A DNA stretch of 64,000 nucleotides from Robertkochia flava (GCF_020166515.1 NZ_JAINZT010000004.1:1-64000); one strand, 5' to 3'. Counted from the first letter of the stretch, positions 7,991 to 16,831 are shown. Notes: generated by a model not told the origin, from the letters alone. A program made the numbers and translations.

Positions 7991-9259
7991 CTACACATGG
8001 GATGCGATTTCCATGAGATAGGCACAAAACAGGGCGGCATAGGTACCCACCACATAGCCAAATACAGCCAGCAGAACTCCTACCGTGGCCAATGACGGGT
8101 GAAAGGCAGCTGCTACCACAGGAGCAGAGGCGGCTCCTCCCACATTGGCCTGGCTGCCAACTGCAAGGAAAAAGAATGGTGCTTTAATTAGTTTGGCTAC
8201 CCCAATGAGCAACAGGGCGTGGATGGTGATCCAAACCAATCCGATAACGATTAGTCCCGGATTTTCCAAAACCTTGGAGAGGTCCATTTTCATACCGATG
8301 GTAGCCACAAGGATATAGATAAATACAGATCCGATCTTGCTTGCGCCGGCTCCTTCGAATTCCCTCGCTTTGGTAAAGCTCAGCAAGATGCCCAGAAAGG
8401 TGGCGATAGAGATCATCCAGAAGAACTGAGATCCGAAAGAGGCCAGGGCACTGGTCTTATCCTGTACCGCTGCCACATTGGTGGTGAGGTAATCGGAGAT
8501 GTTGTTGGCACCCCAGTGCGCAATTCCTACAGTAACAAAGGCTATAGAGAGCATGATCATCAGGTCTGAAAGGCTGGGGTTTCGTGTTACGCCTTCTGTA
8601 AATTTGATCACTTTATTTTTCAGGGATTCAATGGCCGAATCGTCTGCCCGGAACCATTTATCGATCGATTTATTCTTTCCTATTCCCAGTAAGATAACCG
8701 CCATCCATATATTGGCCACTACAATATCTACCAGGACCATGCCTCCGTATTTATCCGGATTGTATTTAAAGATCTCCAGCATGGCAGCCTGGTTGGCACC
8801 TCCGCCGATCCAACTCCCTGCTATGGTGGCAAGACCTCTCCAGATAGCATCAAAACCAACGCCTCCCACGGTTTCCGGAGAAACCGCTGATACGATCAGG
8901 ATCGCAACGGGCCCGCCAATTACGATACCAAGGGTACCCGTGAGAAACATAATAAGGGCTTTGGGACCCAGGTTAAAAACGGCTTTCAGGTCCAGGCTAA
9001 GGGTCATGAGCACCAGGGATGCAGGTAACAGGTACCGGCTGGCCATAAAATAAAGACTGGAGGTTTCATCCGCGATCACCCCTGCGGAAGTAAAGATGGC
9101 CGGCAGCATATAGCACATAAGCAGCGCAGGAACGAATTTATAAAAGGACTTCCAGAAGCCGGAGGTTTTGGAAGAGGTGTAAAAAACGAATCCCAGGCAC
9201 AGTGCCAGAATACCAAATGCAATAGTGTCGTCGGTAATTAGGGGTGTTTGCTCCATCAT
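7991..9259 (-). CDS. DUF819 family integral membrane protein
   Basis: 422 residues with about 11-12 hydrophobic segments. Recognisable stretches are GNxxxW-like IAGSWIGGGANQAAM (about 150), where members of this YjcL/DUF819 family have a conserved glycine-rich re-entrant-like region, and the C-terminal SQANVGGAASAPVVAAAFHP (about 370). The family is thought to be a transporter with a repeated fold, but no substrate is established. It has 50 bp of upstream A/T-rich sequence and sits alone between two terminators. Confidence 0.85.
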   Translation of the reverse strand: MMEQTPLITDDTIAFGILALCLGFVFYTSSKTSGFWKSFYKFVPALLMCYMLPAIFTSAGVIADETSSLYFMASRYLLPASLVLMTLSLDLKAVFNLGPKALIMFLTGTLGIVIGGPVAILIVSAVSPETVGGVGFDAIWRGLATIAGSWIGGGANQAAMLEIFKYNPDKYGGMVLVDIVVANIWMAVILLGIGKNKSIDKWFRADDSAIESLKNKVIKFTEGVTRNPSLSDLMIMLSIAFVTVGIAHWGANNISDYLTTNVAAVQDKTSALASFGSQFFWMISIATFLGILLSFTKAREFEGAGASKIGSVFIYILVATIGMKMDLSKVLENPGLIVIGLVWITIHALLLIGVAKLIKAPFFFLAVGSQANVGGAASAPVVAAAFHPSLATVGVLLAVFGYVVGTYAALFCAYLMEIASHV

Positions 9260-9294
9260 GTATTTTTTAGGTCGGGGGAAAATACAAAAACCAT

Positions 9295-9327
9295 AAAAAA
9301 AAACAGGAGGGGAGCCTCCTGTTTTTT
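9295..9327 (-). terminator. Intrinsic terminator after the M61 peptidase gene
   Basis: Stem AACAGGAGG / CCTCCTGTT, with a long T-run on the minus strand (A-run at 9293-9303 as read). Confidence 0.9.
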
Positions 9328-9342
9328 AGAAAAAGATAGATT

Positions 9343-11205
9343 CTAGCCTTTGAGCCAGGCTTCTCTGAACTCGTCCTTTTTTGGGTCCGGTTCCCCGGTG
9401 GGAATTATCATCTGCGTTTGCATCAGCGGAGCCACAACCTCTCCACGAAGGCGTATGTTTTTATCTTCACGCATCACTTCCATGTTCAGGGTTTCTCCCT
9501 CCTGCCACTGAAAAGAGGTCATGATCAGGTCCTGGGCATTATCGAGGTTATAGGAGACTCCATTGATCTTTTTGATGATATCTCCCGGTTCGAGTCCCAT
9601 GGAGGTGAAAAAGCTGTTCAGGGTCATCTCCCGAACAAAGATGTCTCCATCTAAGCTGGCATCTATAAACGGGTCTTCCTCGGTTCTGAAAAAGTAGGAT
9701 GGTGTGCTGATCTCAACCGAGGTAAGGGTGAGTCCGACTTTATTCAGAAAAACTTCATAAGGAATGGGAGTGGTACCCTTAACATAGGTGTCAATAAATT
9801 GCCCTATCTCAGGATATGTTTTTTCAACGATAATGTCAAATAACTCCTGGTCTTCAAAGGGCTTTTCGGTCCCGTATGCTGCGGCCAGATCCTTCATCAG
9901 GGACAGGATGCCCCGTTCGCCCTGGCTCTGCTCCCTGATAATGATATCCATGCACATAGCTATAAGCGCCCCTTTCTCGTAGACATTGGCGTAATTATTC
10001 TTGTAAGGGTCTTCGAGAATATTGGTGCTCATTTCCGTAAACGACATGGTGTCGTCAAAACGCTTTGAATTCTCTATTTTTTCCAGCAGCCGTGCATAAA
10101 ATTCTTCCTCCTGTATTAATCCCTGGTTAATCTGGAACAATTGAGCAAAATATTCGGTCACCCCTTCGTACATCCAGAGATGTTGAGACATTTCCGGTTC
10201 ATTATAATTGAAATAGTGCACCTCTTTTGAATGAATGGACAAGGGGGTTACAATATGAAAGAATTCATGGGAAACCACATCAACCATGGTCTCTACCAGC
10301 ATGGGTTTAGGCATGGATTCCGGAAGTACCACGGTGGTGGAGGTGTGGTGCTCCAGGGCACCGAATCCCGTTGGGGCGTCCTGCTCCAGGTCGCTTAAAA
10401 AAAGCAAAATGTTATATTTTTTGGTAGCATCCAGGTCTCCAAGGAATTGTTTCTGTGCCTGCATCATGGCCTCCATATCTCCGCGAAGACTAAAGGCAGA
10501 GTATACCTTGCTGGGAGAATATACAGAAAGGGTTACCTCAATATCGTTTACCATAAACCGCTCTGTATCGGGTCTGGCATACATGACCGGGTTGTCGGTT
10601 ACCTCGAAATATCGGGAGGCATAAAACGTATCTGTACCTGGAGTGTTTGAATTACCCGCCATCCTTGTCAGGGAGGTAGCGGCGGTAAAACCTTCCGGTT
10701 TCAGGAATTCTATTTCATAAGGCCGGCGGTCATACCCTTTAAAATAACCGATAATCATGTGAAGATTCAGAAAGTAATTCTGGTCTTGTTCGATATTCGT
10801 TCCTGCAGGAGAAAAAACCGGATCGTCCTTTTCCTGTTCGGTATCAAAGGTGTCGTTGGCATAGTATACCAGTTTGTCTAAGTCTTTGCCCGAGGAGATC
10901 ATCCAGCGGTTTTCCCCCTCATGGATCACCTCGAGTTCGCGTCCGCTATAATCCAGGGCGCGCAGGTCTTCGATATACTGGCCGTAGTTGTCTATGGAGT
11001 AGGTGCCGGGTACGGTTTTAGGGATCAAAAACACAACGGTATCCATGGCGAATCTCCCGGGATCAATTTCAACCTTTACCCGGTCTTCGTTCGTATGTAC
11101 AAGATCTACATGTGCTTTAACAGGCAGGTCGTCTGCCATGTCGTTAAATTTCGGGGTGCAGGATAATACCAGCAGTCCTGACACCAACCCCAGGAATTTG
11201 TTCAT
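9343..11205 (-). CDS. M61 family (glycyl aminopeptidase-like) metallopeptidase with PDZ domain, lipoprotein
   Basis: 620 residues. Lipoprotein signal MNKFLGLVSGLLVLSC (C16). The N-terminal M61 beta-domain is followed by the zinc site VVSHEFFHIVTP (H313, E314, H317) and the third ligand in WMYEGVTEYFAQL (E348), preceded by a gluzincin-like helical domain. Near residues 490-590 lies a PDZ domain (FTSMGLEPGDIIKKINGV). The family cleaves N-terminal Gly/Ala residues; here it would act in the periplasm or at the outer membrane. All three zinc ligands are intact, so activity is expected. It is transcribed from its own region 5' of the HAD gene stop (39 bp away). Confidence 0.93.
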   Translation of the reverse strand: MNKFLGLVSGLLVLSCTPKFNDMADDLPVKAHVDLVHTNEDRVKVEIDPGRFAMDTVVFLIPKTVPGTYSIDNYGQYIEDLRALDYSGRELEVIHEGENRWMISSGKDLDKLVYYANDTFDTEQEKDDPVFSPAGTNIEQDQNYFLNLHMIIGYFKGYDRRPYEIEFLKPEGFTAATSLTRMAGNSNTPGTDTFYASRYFEVTDNPVMYARPDTERFMVNDIEVTLSVYSPSKVYSAFSLRGDMEAMMQAQKQFLGDLDATKKYNILLFLSDLEQDAPTGFGALEHHTSTTVVLPESMPKPMLVETMVDVVSHEFFHIVTPLSIHSKEVHYFNYNEPEMSQHLWMYEGVTEYFAQLFQINQGLIQEEEFYARLLEKIENSKRFDDTMSFTEMSTNILEDPYKNNYANVYEKGALIAMCMDIIIREQSQGERGILSLMKDLAAAYGTEKPFEDQELFDIIVEKTYPEIGQFIDTYVKGTTPIPYEVFLNKVGLTLTSVEISTPSYFFRTEEDPFIDASLDGDIFVREMTLNSFFTSMGLEPGDIIKKINGVSYNLDNAQDLIMTSFQWQEGETLNMEVMREDKNIRLRGEVVAPLMQTQMIIPTGEPDPKKDEFREAWLKG

Positions 11206-11244
11206 AGTATTGTTGAATTTAGGTTTTAAGCGGTTTTGGGCTAA

Positions 11245-12069
11245 TTAACGTAACTGTGGGTAAATTTCCCGTAGAAATCGTCCTACCCCGTCTTCTTTAT
11301 GATGAGCGGTAATGTGTTTTGCCACCGCTTTTAATTCTTCACGGGCGTTTTCCACGGCAACGCCCATCCCCACTGCTTTGATCATTTCGATATCGTTATA
11401 ATTATCGCCAAAGGCGATGGCCTCACTCAGGCTAATATCGCCTCCCATGGCATTTAGGAGGGAGTTGATACCGGTGAGTTTGGAAACTTTCCTGTCGGCA
11501 ATTTCAATATAGGTGTCCTTGGAACGGTAAAGGTGAAGGTGGTCCCCGAAATGCTGTTGCATGAAATCAAAGATCCTGTCGATCAGTGGAGCTTCCCCCA
11601 TACACATCACCTTATGAGCCCCTTTCTTTTCGGTACTCCAACGGTCAAGGGTTTCCCGGTTAGAGCGTACCTCAGGGGTAACCCGGGTGTTGTGCTGTTC
11701 GCGCTGGGCCCAAAAATCCATTTCTTCCACGGTCCATTCATCCCCGTGGTAGAGACTCAGGTGAACTGAATTTTCCTGAGCTTCATTGAAGTCGACCAGG
11801 GATTTCAGGTGTTCCAGTGAAATCTCCGTCGAATCGATCACCTTATTTTCATGTAAAACCAGGGCCCCGTTATAGGCTATCATAGATTGGCCGATGTCAT
11901 CAAGCTGTTCCTGGAAGTAAGTCATTTGCCGTGGCATGCGTGAAGAAACAAGGATAAAAGGGGTGTCTCCCTTGATGTTTTTTATTTGTTCCTCTGTGAA
12001 TGCCGAAATCCCCCTGTTAGCGTCCAGCAGGGTTCCGTCTATATCAGTAAAGATGATCCTGTACTTCAT
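11245..12069 (-). CDS. Cof-type HAD-IIB phosphatase
   Basis: 274 residues. HAD motif I is DIDGTLLDANRGI (residues 9-11 DxD), motif II ILVSSRMPRQ, motif III Lys in the C-terminal half and motif IV AIAFGDNYNDIEMI (GDNxND). The cap insertion is of the Cof (type IIB) class. Members dephosphorylate sugar phosphates, pyridoxal phosphate or flavin nucleotides in the cytoplasm; the substrate cannot be told from sequence. It is separated by only 1 bp from the upstream serine-hydrolase-like gene, so the two are probably co-transcribed. Confidence 0.92.
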   Translation of the reverse strand: MKYRIIFTDIDGTLLDANRGISAFTEEQIKNIKGDTPFILVSSRMPRQMTYFQEQLDDIGQSMIAYNGALVLHENKVIDSTEISLEHLKSLVDFNEAQENSVHLSLYHGDEWTVEEMDFWAQREQHNTRVTPEVRSNRETLDRWSTEKKGAHKVMCMGEAPLIDRIFDFMQQHFGDHLHLYRSKDTYIEIADRKVSKLTGINSLLNAMGGDISLSEAIAFGDNYNDIEMIKAVGMGVAVENAREELKAVAKHITAHHKEDGVGRFLREIYPQLR

Positions 12070-12070
12070 A

Positions 12071-13393
12071 TCAATCCATTTTTATAAACATCACTTTTTT
12101 ACCATTCTTATCCAGGAGCACACCCACTACCTGATCGTTCTCATCCGTTTCAAAGCTTAGGTGCGCTTTTTGCCCCTGGTAGTAAAACCGGTCTTGTCCC
12201 ATGTAATGCAAAGATAAGGTATCCGCTTCGCTAATGCTCTGCAGCGCAGCTCCCTCCGCGCTTAGCTCCAGTTCAAGCCCCATGGCATCGTTAATGTAAT
12301 GCCCGGTGTACTTAAGAAGATCATCCTGCTTGACAGGGATTTCTATATAGGGGTAAATTGGGTTCATTTTCTCATTCAGCAGGTACAACCCGATATCAGT
12401 AATATCGGCAGTTCCGGTATTGGTTGCAAGGGCTATCACCCTGCCATTTTTCCGATCGATGGCCATAAATACGTTATACCCCCGGTAATGCCCGGCATGA
12501 TAGAGATTGTCTTCCTGATCTTTAAACCACCCCATGGCGCAAAGCACTCCATTCCCATCCCGCAGGTAGGTTCGGGTGGTAGTTTCTATAGTTGACTCCC
12601 ATTGCGGTTGTGGATCGAGAAAGATCTTTCCATAGCTTACTAATGCTTCCATACTTCCGGCCCAAAGTTGAGACGAACCCTCCTGATGAGTACCTGCGTC
12701 TTTATCTGGCTGCACATCCCCGGTAGTCGCCAAAGCAGCATTGGGCGTATTCTTTTTTATGTAATGAAATGCCAGCTCCAGAGGGGTAAAGAGTTCCTGT
12801 CGGATGAGATCGGGATAAGGTACCCCCGAATTTTCAGACAGGCCTTCTCCCAGCAGGGCCATAGCCCAGTCGGAGTACATAAAGGTTTTCCCGGTCTTAT
12901 ACGGGCGGATACGTTTCAGGTTGTTCTCTTCATAGAGCGAATCCCATGTAGCCCGGGGTGAAATGTTGTAAGCTTCCCCGTCTTTGATGCCGCTCTGATA
13001 GGTAACTACATCCAGGATGGTGATCTCCCTTCCCTGCTTGTCTTTTAATGAAAGCGGTGGATAAACCAGGGTGCCTAATGGCGTTTCTTCTTTGATATGG
13101 CCTTCGTGAATCAACTTCCCGGTTAACAGCCCGGTAAAGGTGTTCCCAAGGGAACCTAAGGGATACAGGGTTTTGGAAGTAGCTTTCCCGATTTTTCCCG
13201 GGTGTTTCGTGCCTGTGGAAAAATAATGTTCCCCATGGTCGTCATAGATCCCTAATACAATAGAAGGGTTCAATCCCATATCGGTTCTTCTCTGAATTTC
13301 TTCTTTTACGAAATCCGGGATCTGAGCCGATGCCTGTACCGAAAATAAAATAACCATGACCCGGGTCAGGATGGTTCTTGTATGCGTTTTCAA
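12071..13393 (-). CDS. Beta-lactamase-fold (class C/serine hydrolase) family protein with altered active site
   Basis: 440 residues, signal peptide to about 24 (VQASAQI). The fold follows class C beta-lactamase/DD-peptidase homologues: LYPLGSLGNTFTGLL (77-91), FMYSDWAMALLG (171-182) and GHYRGYNVF in the third-motif region. In active members the first motif is S-x-x-K and the second Y-x-N; here they read S81-L-G-N84 and Y173-S-D175, so the general-base lysine is absent. The C-terminal ~100 residues form a separate beta-rich (lipocalin-like, DUF3471-like) domain. Either it is a non-catalytic periplasmic binder or it uses other residues. It directly precedes the HAD gene. Confidence 0.82.
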   Translation of the reverse strand: MKTHTRTILTRVMVILFSVQASAQIPDFVKEEIQRRTDMGLNPSIVLGIYDDHGEHYFSTGTKHPGKIGKATSKTLYPLGSLGNTFTGLLTGKLIHEGHIKEETPLGTLVYPPLSLKDKQGREITILDVVTYQSGIKDGEAYNISPRATWDSLYEENNLKRIRPYKTGKTFMYSDWAMALLGEGLSENSGVPYPDLIRQELFTPLELAFHYIKKNTPNAALATTGDVQPDKDAGTHQEGSSQLWAGSMEALVSYGKIFLDPQPQWESTIETTTRTYLRDGNGVLCAMGWFKDQEDNLYHAGHYRGYNVFMAIDRKNGRVIALATNTGTADITDIGLYLLNEKMNPIYPYIEIPVKQDDLLKYTGHYINDAMGLELELSAEGAALQSISEADTLSLHYMGQDRFYYQGQKAHLSFETDENDQVVGVLLDKNGKKVMFIKMD

Positions 13394-13527
13394 TGGGGTA
13401 TGTATCCTTTTTTTATTCAGCCCTTAAAGGTAACAAACTTGAAGGAAATCATCCCGGGATTCTATTTGATTAAAAACGCCGGTATTTTGGTAAAAGGATT
13501 GATTATTTTTATAAAAAATATTGATCT

Positions 13528-14313
13528 ATGCGATTCATTTGTTTTCTAATCTGCTTCTTCCCTCTATGGGTCACAGCGGGAAACTTTCCCGACGACTGGG
13601 GAAAAACCGGACACCGCACTACGGCCGAGGTCGCTTCCTACTACCTTACGCCGGTAGCCCGGGAGCGTATAAATAGTTTGCTGCAAGGCAAATCCCTGGC
13701 TTTGGTATCCAATTTTGCAGACGATATAAAGTCTGATGAACGCTACCGGGCACTTGATCCGTGGCATTATGTGAACTTCCCTTTAGATAAAGGCTATAAG
13801 GATCAGTCCCCTTCTGCTTCCGGAGATATTGCACAGGCCATAGGGAAGTGTATCCGGGTACTGAAGGATCCCGCATCAGACAGAGAGGAAAAGGAGTTTC
13901 ATCTTAAATTGCTGATTCATTTTATCGGGGATTTGCATCAGCCACTTCACATTGGCCGGGCAGAGGATAAAGGAGGGAACGATATTCAGGTGAGATGGTT
14001 CTCCCGCGGAACGAACCTCCATCGCGTGTGGGACACCGAAATGATCGAGTCGTTTGATATGAGTTTTACGGAACTCAGCCAGAACCTGCCGGTGGTGACT
14101 CCGGAAGAGGTGATTGAGATCGCTAAAGGCGATTACATGGACTGGATGCAGGATACCAGGAAAATCACCAGTGAAGTATACAATTCTGCCAGGGTGGGAG
14201 AAAAGTTGGGGTATCGCTATATGTATGATCATTTTGATACCGTGAGATGGCAATTGCTCAAAGGAGGCATACGCCTGGCTGCCTTGCTCAATGAAATTTT
14301 TAATGAACCTTAA
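13528..14313 (+). CDS. S1/P1 family nuclease
   Basis: 261 residues with signal peptide (cleaved near WVTAGNF). The trinuclear-zinc residues of the phospholipase C/P1 fold are present: WGKTGHRTTAEVA (Trp and His near the mature N-terminus), WHYVNFP, HFIGDLHQPLHIG, GGNDIQVRW and NLHRVWDTEMI. The family degrades single-stranded DNA/RNA and 3'-nucleotides outside the cytoplasm, here probably for phosphate or nucleoside scavenging. Monocistronic: the neighbour on one side diverges and on the other converges. Confidence 0.93.
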   Translation: MRFICFLICFFPLWVTAGNFPDDWGKTGHRTTAEVASYYLTPVARERINSLLQGKSLALVSNFADDIKSDERYRALDPWHYVNFPLDKGYKDQSPSASGDIAQAIGKCIRVLKDPASDREEKEFHLKLLIHFIGDLHQPLHIGRAEDKGGNDIQVRWFSRGTNLHRVWDTEMIESFDMSFTELSQNLPVVTPEEVIEIAKGDYMDWMQDTRKITSEVYNSARVGEKLGYRYMYDHFDTVRWQLLKGGIRLAALLNEIFNEP

Positions 14314-14325
14314 TGGGATTCGTTG

Positions 14326-14352
14326 GAAAAAATAGCTTTTCTCCGCTATTTA
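14326..14352. terminator. Weak bidirectional terminator between convergent genes
   Basis: Stem AAATAGC / GCTATTT around TTTTCTCC, preceded by an A-run. It overlaps the stop of the AraC gene on the minus strand. Confidence 0.55.
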
Positions 14353-15215
14353 TGGAGTAAATGTCCGTGGGTATCCCGGTACTCTTTTGGGGTTACCTGA
14401 TGTTTCTTCTTAAACGTCTTTGTGAAATGACTTTCGTCGTTAAACCCTAATTGATGAGCGATTTCGGAAATGGGTGCCGAGGTGTTTCTGAGCCTGAATT
14501 CTGAGATCAGTAATTTGTAGTTAAGAATGTACTGCCGGATACTTTCCCCGGTTTCCTTCTTAAAGAAATTGTTGATGTAATTGGGAGACATATGAAAGGT
14601 CTTCGCCAGGTTTTCTATTTTCATCTTATCAGAATCGTAAACATTGAGCCTGATGTAATGGAGGATCTCATCAGATCGGTTGATGTAAACAGTTGGGGTA
14701 GGGCTGCCAGCGATCTTGTATTTCTGGATGATGTTCCGTGCAAGAATGCTCAAAATGGTGGAAACCCCATTGGTTAAGATACTGAGGTAAAATTCCCGTT
14801 CCGCTTCATATTCCAGAACGATCATTTCTTTAGCCAGCCAGACGATCTTTCGGTCCAGATCATTGGCAATGGCGTCACCGGGTATAATATTCGGGTGGTG
14901 TAAAATGGGTTCAATGCGCTGAAGCCAGTCGGTCCGGTCAGGCAAACGGGTTTTGGAAGAAAAGAAGAGTTCGGTAAACCGGATATTGGTAAACCTCGTC
15001 TTGGTTTCTATCTCAAAACTGTGTTCATCATTGGGCGCTAATAGAAAAACAGCACCTTTTTGATAGGGCACTTCTATTTCGTTAATGGTGTGAATCCCCT
15101 TTCCCTCTTCAATAAAAACGAGTTCGAAATAGTTCTGCTTATGAGGGCTAACATCCCAGGTATCCGTTTCCCATTGATTTACGATAAATGCGTTATGTAA
15201 ATTAATTCTCGCCAT
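14346..15215 (-). CDS. AraC family transcriptional regulator (cupin + HTH)
   Basis: 289 residues. N-terminal cupin half (FELVFIEEGKGIHTINE, GAVFLLAPNDEHSFEI), a linker, and a C-terminal double HTH: MKIENLAKTFHMSPNYINNFFKKETGES and SEIAHQLGFNDESHFTKTFKKKHQVTPKEYR. Such proteins bind a small ligand through the cupin and regulate nearby genes. The divergently transcribed small membrane protein at 15385 is the obvious candidate target, with about 170 bp between the two starts. Confidence 0.92.
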   Translation of the reverse strand: MARINLHNAFIVNQWETDTWDVSPHKQNYFELVFIEEGKGIHTINEIEVPYQKGAVFLLAPNDEHSFEIETKTRFTNIRFTELFFSSKTRLPDRTDWLQRIEPILHHPNIIPGDAIANDLDRKIVWLAKEMIVLEYEAEREFYLSILTNGVSTILSILARNIIQKYKIAGSPTPTVYINRSDEILHYIRLNVYDSDKMKIENLAKTFHMSPNYINNFFKKETGESIRQYILNYKLLISEFRLRNTSAPISEIAHQLGFNDESHFTKTFKKKHQVTPKEYRDTHGHLLHK

Positions 15216-15352
15216 AAAGCTGTTTATGATCTTTTGAGTTAAGAGTTGTGTTATTTAGATAGCCGGGTTAAGCTGCTGAAATTCAACAGGTTTAGAAGGG
15301 TAAATGCAAAAATATCGTGTTTTTTTACAAGTTAATGATTACAGATAGGATT

Positions 15353-15360
15353 TATTTTTG
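15353..15360 (+). promoter_or_regulatory. -7 element TATTTTTG upstream of the 140-aa membrane protein
   Basis: An exact TAnnTTTG match 25 bp before the ATG at 15385; TTA at 15332 is a partial -33 match with an 18-bp spacer. Confidence 0.5.
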
Positions 15361-15384
15361 CAATCCTGAAAATCAGACAGATAG

Positions 15385-15807
15385 ATGTTTAAAGAAGTTT
15401 GGTGTATTACCCCATATTGGAAAAGGATTTTTATTTCAATTTTACTGCTGCATGGGGTCTATAATATCCTGTTCTTTGATGATTATCTGGACTTGTACAA
15501 TATGGGAGCATCGGGTGTTCGGTTTTTCGATGATGTCTGGTTTTATTATTTCATAAGTTATTTGCCACTGCTGGAATTGGGAATAGGTTTATTACTTGTT
15601 TTTGGGTTCAGGAAAAAACTGATGCTTGGTACGATCTTTTATCTTCTATTGCTGGCGGGCTATTATGCCCTTGATAGCAATTACCTGACGGGATTTCTGG
15701 TATTTTTCGCTTTGGCATTTTTTAGTTTGTTTATCCTTTTCGGGCAATATCATATGCATTGCCGTGAAGAAAATAAGAATACTAAGGTACCTACGGGAGG
15801 TATGTAA
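15385..15807 (+). CDS. Small integral membrane protein, DoxX-like
   Basis: 140 residues with four hydrophobic segments, a mixed Trp/Phe/Tyr-rich character and a C-terminal tail ending HCREENKNTKVPTGGM. By layout (four helices, FGFRKKLMLGTIFYLLLLAGYY) it resembles DoxX-like proteins, but I see no decisive motif. It is divergent from an AraC gene. Its 3' UTR runs into the first terminator and U-rich box of the small-RNA array. Confidence 0.75.
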   Translation: MFKEVWCITPYWKRIFISILLLHGVYNILFFDDYLDLYNMGASGVRFFDDVWFYYFISYLPLLELGIGLLLVFGFRKKLMLGTIFYLLLLAGYYALDSNYLTGFLVFFALAFFSLFILFGQYHMHCREENKNTKVPTGGM

Positions 15808-15849
15808 TGCAGCCTGGCCCTAAACGGCTGTTTACAAAATCCTGCTATG

Positions 15850-15908
15850 TTCATTTGATTTTTTAAGTTGATGGAACGGGGGTGAGCATCTTGCCCCCGT
15901 TTTTTTTA
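15850..15908 (+). ncRNA. Array unit 0: U-rich box plus terminator (3' UTR-type small RNA candidate)
   Basis: A box containing TTGATTTTTTAAGTTGATGG (15855-15874) is followed by a strong hairpin ACGGGGG / CCCCCGT (15876-15900) and T8. The box matches those of units B, C and D. There is no clear promoter of its own, so it is either the end of the upstream mRNA or a product processed from it. Confidence 0.55.
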
Positions 15909-16036
15909 AAACAGCACGTTATGATAATTCTTACAGGAAAAAACGAAATCACTGTAATAACAGGAGAGATTAATATAACCTTCTCATTAACAAACGGTTA
16001 CATTTGTTAAAATATAGCGCATTTAATCGAAAAAAC

Positions 16037-16066
16037 TTGTCGCTTCGTCTATCCAGCCTATATTTG
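16037..16066 (+). promoter_or_regulatory. Consensus promoter of unit A (TTG-N19-TATATTTG)
   Basis: TTG 16037-16039, 19-bp spacer, TATATTTG 16059-16066: a full match to the Bacteroidota housekeeping promoter. No coding sequence follows for over 1.1 kb on this strand, so it must drive an RNA. Confidence 0.8.
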
Positions 16067-16072
16067 CATGCA

Positions 16073-16268
16073 GTTCTAAAGATCAACGCCTAATGATCTG
16101 ATTTTGATCTTTTTATGACGAAGCGTTCCGTAAAATAATGATAATATATGGCCTTAACCTAATGGAACAGGAAACAGATCGTTGCCCCCAAATACGATCC
16201 TTTCCTGTTCAACCATGCTATAGAAGGAGTAAGATCAAGGCCGTTAATAAGATAACGGCCTTTTTCTT
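16073..16268 (+). ncRNA. Array unit A: structured ~195-nt RNA candidate
   Basis: Starts about 7 nt after a perfect promoter and ends at a terminator (stem AAGGCCGTTA / TAACGGCC at 16237-16262, then T5CT4). Inside are two further hairpins. The first is AAAGATCAA / TTGATCTTT (16078-16112), directly followed by T-rich sequence and so terminator-like. The second is long, with outer stem GAACAGGAAA / TTTCCTGTTC and inner GATCGT / ACGATC, and a C-rich loop. No start codon with a plausible ORF is present. It does not carry the U-rich box of the other units. A 6S-like RNA was considered but the fold is not a single long hairpin. Confidence 0.7.
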
Positions 16269-16319
16269 TTCCAAACCATCGGATGGTTTGCGGGAATGTC
16301 TCCCCCTCAGGATGTAAAA

Positions 16320-16460
16320 TGGCTTTGAAGATAAAGACTTTGTTTGCCGAATGTCGGTTTGAAAGTGAGGTTTCGAAGGAAGTTTCACAAACATGGTTTT
16401 GATTGTTTATATTTTAAGTTAGTTATTCCTGAAAAGGCCATAGATTCTATGGCCTTTTTT
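16320..16460 (+). ncRNA. Array unit B: small RNA candidate with U-rich box
   Basis: The end is clear: hairpin with stem AAAGGCCATAGA and TATGGCCTTT (16433-16455) and T6. Before it lies ACATGGTTTTGATTGTTTAT and then ATTTTAAGTTAGTT (16391-16424), which aligns with the box of units C and D from the shared ACAT onward. The start is uncertain; no good TAnnTTTG element is seen between 16270 and 16390. A 27-codon ORF (16319-16402) overlaps it but has no supporting feature. Confidence 0.5.
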
Positions 16461-16559
16461 ATTTACTGTAAGGTTAAATACCTGTTGATCAGGGTTTAAT
16501 GGGTTGGAAAACGACATTATATGCTCGCTTTTTACCTGAATGGAAACGTGGCTTCCTCT

Positions 16560-16567
16560 TATATTTG
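16560..16567 (+). promoter_or_regulatory. -7 element TATATTTG of unit C
   Basis: Exact TAnnTTTG match; the -33 region (16530-16538, TTTTACCTG) is weak. Confidence 0.6.
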
Positions 16568-16573
16568 CAGTGT

Positions 16574-16715
16574 TGATAATGAGACAGATGGTCCGGTAAA
16601 GGACCAGGGATCTTATCTCCTGATTTACAGGGATAGATTTAAAGTTTTCATAATTGATTTTTAAGTTGGTTGGTTGATGATTAAGGGGCTGCATTTGCGG
16701 CCCCTTTCCTTTTTT
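16574..16715 (+). ncRNA. Array unit C: small RNA candidate, box copy 1
   Basis: About 140 nt from a TATATTTG promoter to an intrinsic terminator. Order of elements: 5' hairpin GGTCC-GGTAAA-GGACC, linker, a 40-nt U-rich box (16643-16682, containing GATTTTTAAGTTGGTTGGTT), then terminator hairpin 16684-16705 (AGGGGCTGC / GCGGCCCCT, loop ATTT) and a T-rich tail. The box is identical in unit D. No ORF of note. Confidence 0.75.
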
Positions 16716-16831
16716 ATCCAGGGTTGCAGTTGTGTCATTATTAGGTTAACAAGTTGAAAAGCAATGCATTAGGCTGTGCGTTTTGAAAATAAAAGCCCGG
16801 ATTTTACAATTTAAAAGCGGCAGTGATGCCG

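Noticed and set aside
16073-16268. Unit A as 6S RNA
   Set aside because: The length is right, but the fold I can draw is several separate hairpins rather than one long stem with a central bubble.
16319-16402. A 27-codon ORF inside unit B as a small protein gene
   Set aside because: No promoter, no recognisable signal or motif, and it overlaps the conserved RNA box; kept only as a remark under unit B.
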